A stretch of DNA of 63,578 nt from Paraburkholderia tropica (lineage in GTDB: Bacteria; Pseudomonadota; Gammaproteobacteria; Burkholderiales; Burkholderiaceae): the NCBI RefSeq assembly GCF_900109265.1, contig NZ_FNZM01000033.1:1-63578 (forward strand), written 5' to 3'. Of this stretch, positions 61,780-63,578 are shown piece by piece. The position numbers and the translations under genes are program-made. Within the stretch, counting starts at the first letter, position 1; every line of letters begins with the position of its first letter. The notes beneath the pieces were generated by a model. It was not told where the DNA came from, ran no database searches, and worked only from the letters and a program-made list of their open reading frames with translations.

Positions 61780-62261
61780 ACCTCGTCACCGGGATCGAGT
61801 CCACCGACCTGTTCGGCGGCGAGGTGCCGCCAGCCGCGCGTCGGCTGATCGACGCGGCGCGCGGTGCCGCACACGACGAAGCTGGTGCTGCGCTGTGGAC
61901 CACCGTGCTTGCATTCCCGCAATGCCTGCCGCCGTATTACCTGCTGTACAAATTCCACGCTAGCCTAGGCGAACTGGAACTGGCCGAGGAAGTCGCATGC
62001 AAGGCGCTCGCCGTGGCCGCGCTGCAGGCGTCGCTCGCGCGAGACTGGCGCACGGTGCAGCCCGATGACGCTGATTTTTCGACACCGGGCCCGGCCCGCT
62101 TCTGGTTATCCACACTGAAGGCGCTGGCGTTCATCAGCGTGCGCCGCGGCGAGCATGCTGCAGCGAGAGAGCTTGTCGGCAAGCTGCGTGCGCTCGACCC
62201 GGAAGACAGGCTCGGCTTTGGCGTGATCGAGGCGCTGCTTGAGCATTCCTGCTCGCGGTAA
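61776..62261 (+). CDS. TPR-like nif protein, paralogue of 45455-46033
   Basis: 161 residues from GTG 61776, overlapping the previous stop. LPPYYLLYKFHASLGELELA and FWLSTLKALAFISVRRGEHA then LRALDPEDRLGF share the helix-pair pattern of the gene after the nifB-linked IscA. The conserved F-x-L-x-T-L-K-x-L-A-x-x-x-x-R-x-G-E element suggests the same partner. Unknown function. Confidence 0.75.
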   Translation: MNLVTGIESTDLFGGEVPPAARRLIDAARGAAHDEAGAALWTTVLAFPQCLPPYYLLYKFHASLGELELAEEVACKALAVAALQASLARDWRTVQPDDADFSTPGPARFWLSTLKALAFISVRRGEHAAARELVGKLRALDPEDRLGFGVIEALLEHSCSR

Positions 62262-62300
62262 CGGCATGCAGGTTCGATCGCGCATGCGGGCAGCCAGTTC

Positions 62301-63098
62301 ATGACGGCAACGGCAGACAAATCGGGCACGGCCGGCGTTGCCGCCGTTGATCGGGCTCTGAGTGTGCTTTCGGCGCTCGCCGATGGCAAAGGCAACCTGT
62401 CGTTAAATGAACTCGCTGAAAGTACCGGTCTTTATAAAAGTACCCTGCTTCGTCTGCTCGCCTCGCTGACTCACGCCAGGCTCGTTTCCCGTCAACCAAA
62501 CGGACGTTATGTCCTCGGACCAACCGTGGCGAAACTTCATGCGAGCTATTTGCAGTCGTTTTGCTGCTCGGATTGGACCATCGCCGCCCTGCATGAACTG
62601 GTCGAGGCGACACGGGAGAGCGCCGCGTTTTTCGTGCTACGCGGTGAGTTCCAGCTTTGTCTCCATCGGGTTGCCTCTCCACGTGCGGTCAGGGACACGA
62701 TCGAAACAGGCAAGCTGCTGCCGCCCGGCAGGGGCGCTGCGGGCCGTGTATTGCAGGCCTACGCATACATCGGCGACGAGGCACTGGGACAGCAGATTCG
62801 GCGAGCACAGGTTCTTCTGCTGACTGGCGATCACGACGCCGAATTGGCGGAGATCGCCGCGCCGGTCTTCGGCGCACTCGGAGAAGTGCTGGGTGCGATC
62901 GCGTTGATCATCCCGTGCGATCGCGTACACAGCGCATGGACAGTGACGGTCAGAAAGGCGGCAGAGGCTTTGAGCCTGCAGTTGGGCGGAGGGTTTCCCG
63001 ATCAAAGTACCGATCATGGTTCCATTGGTGCAACCGCCGCGGGCACAACTTTGGAGTGTTTGTTCCGCCACCATCGCGCGCAGGGAACGCCGTTTTGA
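62301..63098 (+). CDS. IclR-family transcriptional regulator
   Basis: 265 residues. Winged HTH: VAAVDRALSVLSALADGKGN, LNELAESTGLYKSTLLRLLA, RQPNGRYVLGPTVAKLHASY. The effector domain follows (RVASPRAVRDTIETGKLLPP, PGRGAAGRVLQAY). The last 15 residues (TLECLFRHHRAQGTPF) run into an antisense FhaC-type remnant, so the natural end may be lost. Target unknown; the right boundary of the nif region. Confidence 0.9.
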   Translation: MTATADKSGTAGVAAVDRALSVLSALADGKGNLSLNELAESTGLYKSTLLRLLASLTHARLVSRQPNGRYVLGPTVAKLHASYLQSFCCSDWTIAALHELVEATRESAAFFVLRGEFQLCLHRVASPRAVRDTIETGKLLPPGRGAAGRVLQAYAYIGDEALGQQIRRAQVLLLTGDHDAELAEIAAPVFGALGEVLGAIALIIPCDRVHSAWTVTVRKAAEALSLQLGGGFPDQSTDHGSIGATAAGTTLECLFRHHRAQGTPF

Positions 63099-63378
63099 GC
63101 GTGCCGCGCGTGGTCGCGGCGTCAAACTTCAGATGACGGATGACACCCGGTATCAGCGCGAATTTCAGCTCGCCTTTCGACAAATCCTGTGTCGGCAGCA
63201 GCACACGCGTCGTGACATAGCCGTGGGTGAGAATGAGGCCTTGCAGGGGCATTGTCAAGTTGGCGGCTGTGGGCAACTGTGCGTCACGCGCGTAGTTATC
63301 CTTAACAGATAACGGTCTCGCTTGCGGCGGAAAGAGTCCAAGCGCGCCATGTGCCGAGGCGTTCTTGAAGTATGGCAC
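63070..63378 (-). pseudogene. Two-partner-secretion transporter (FhaC/ShlB-type) POTRA fragment
   Basis: Minus-strand NLTMPLQGLILTHGYVTTRV then LLPTQDLSKGELKFALIPGV and RGTLKTAFPARDG match the POTRA domain of FhaC/HecB/ShlB outer-membrane transporters. Neither the signal peptide nor the beta-barrel is present, and the upstream frame is closed by a stop. It overlaps the IclR gene end by 29 bases. A decayed fragment from a rearrangement. Confidence 0.65.
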
Positions 63379-63578
63379 GATGACGTGCAGCGTTCATCTG
63401 ATGCCTTGGAAGCGCGAAGTGCTGACGGATCGGGCCGAAGCATGAAAGAAAAGCCTGCGTGCGACGCGCATCGCGAAAGCCACACATCTGGCGTTCGCGC
63501 CTACGGGTTGGCTGGTGGCTGTTCTCGGCGCGGTTATTTGCCCGTGCGGCCGCTTTGACGAACACGTGCTTCACCCGA
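63379..63578. other. Right edge, no supported gene
   Basis: Two hundred bases with only short unsupported frames. No promoter or repeat is evident. Confidence 0.4.

Overview
The window is a high-GC stretch of a diazotrophic beta-proteobacterium, most like Paraburkholderia or a close Burkholderiaceae relative. Protein flavour, gene content and the nif gene order support this, but there is no rRNA gene to settle the genus. It divides into an IS-scarred accessory left third (about 1-18.5 kb) and a nearly complete nitrogen-fixation island (about 18.5-62.3 kb). A short remnant-bearing right edge follows.

Left third. An IS6-family element has cut a sensor kinase down to its ATPase domain. Its sigma54-dependent response regulator survives and probably drives a -24/-12 promoter in front of a lipoprotein, a paralogous repeat protein, an MFS permease and an ArsB/NhaD-type permease (2.2-6.2 kb). 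Then come a YfcC-type transporter remnant, a lipocalin with a start-proximal frameshift, and a KaiC-like ATPase with a CheY-like regulator. A heat-shock island (9.9-17.1 kb) carries three Hsp20 genes and groES-groEL, with sigma32-like promoters. A second remnant of the same kinase family (17.4-18.4 kb), bounded by an IS5-type transposase fragment and a TonB-receptor tail, closes this part.

Nif island. It opens with a CooA-like Crp/Fnr regulator and cowN (CO protection of nitrogenase), then a molybdate operon modB-modA-modC-mop on the other strand. The minus strand carries nifHDK plus two small genes, and nifENX-DUF269-DUF683-fdxB-nifQ-globin-LLM oxidoreductase. A second long minus-strand operon runs from nifB through fdxN, an A-type carrier, a TPR-like protein, an LRV FeS protein, two nifZ, a nifS-like gene and nifT. 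It ends in a metabolic-looking module (DegT-like, SIR2-like, ferredoxin, FAD oxidase). The plus strand carries a globin operon divergent from nifH; after nifA it carries nifS/iscS-iscU-erpA-iscA-hscA-fdx and nifV-cysE-nifW-fixABCX with two more genes. An IclR regulator follows.

Regulation can be read from the sequence. Good -24/-12 sigma54 elements precede nifH, the divergent globin, nifE, nifS, nifV, modB and the CooA-like/cowN pair, with a weaker one before nifB. TGT-N10-ACA NifA enhancer sites lie upstream of nifH/globin (one shared, almost exactly central), nifE, nifB and nifV. NifA carries the C-x11-C-x19-C-x4-C motif of oxygen-sensitive NifA proteins.

Best leads: the CooA-like/CowN unit, the DegT-like protein lacking the PLP lysine within an uncharacterised nif module, the symmetric nifH/globin control region with an almost leaderless globin message, and the lipocalin A7 frameshift.
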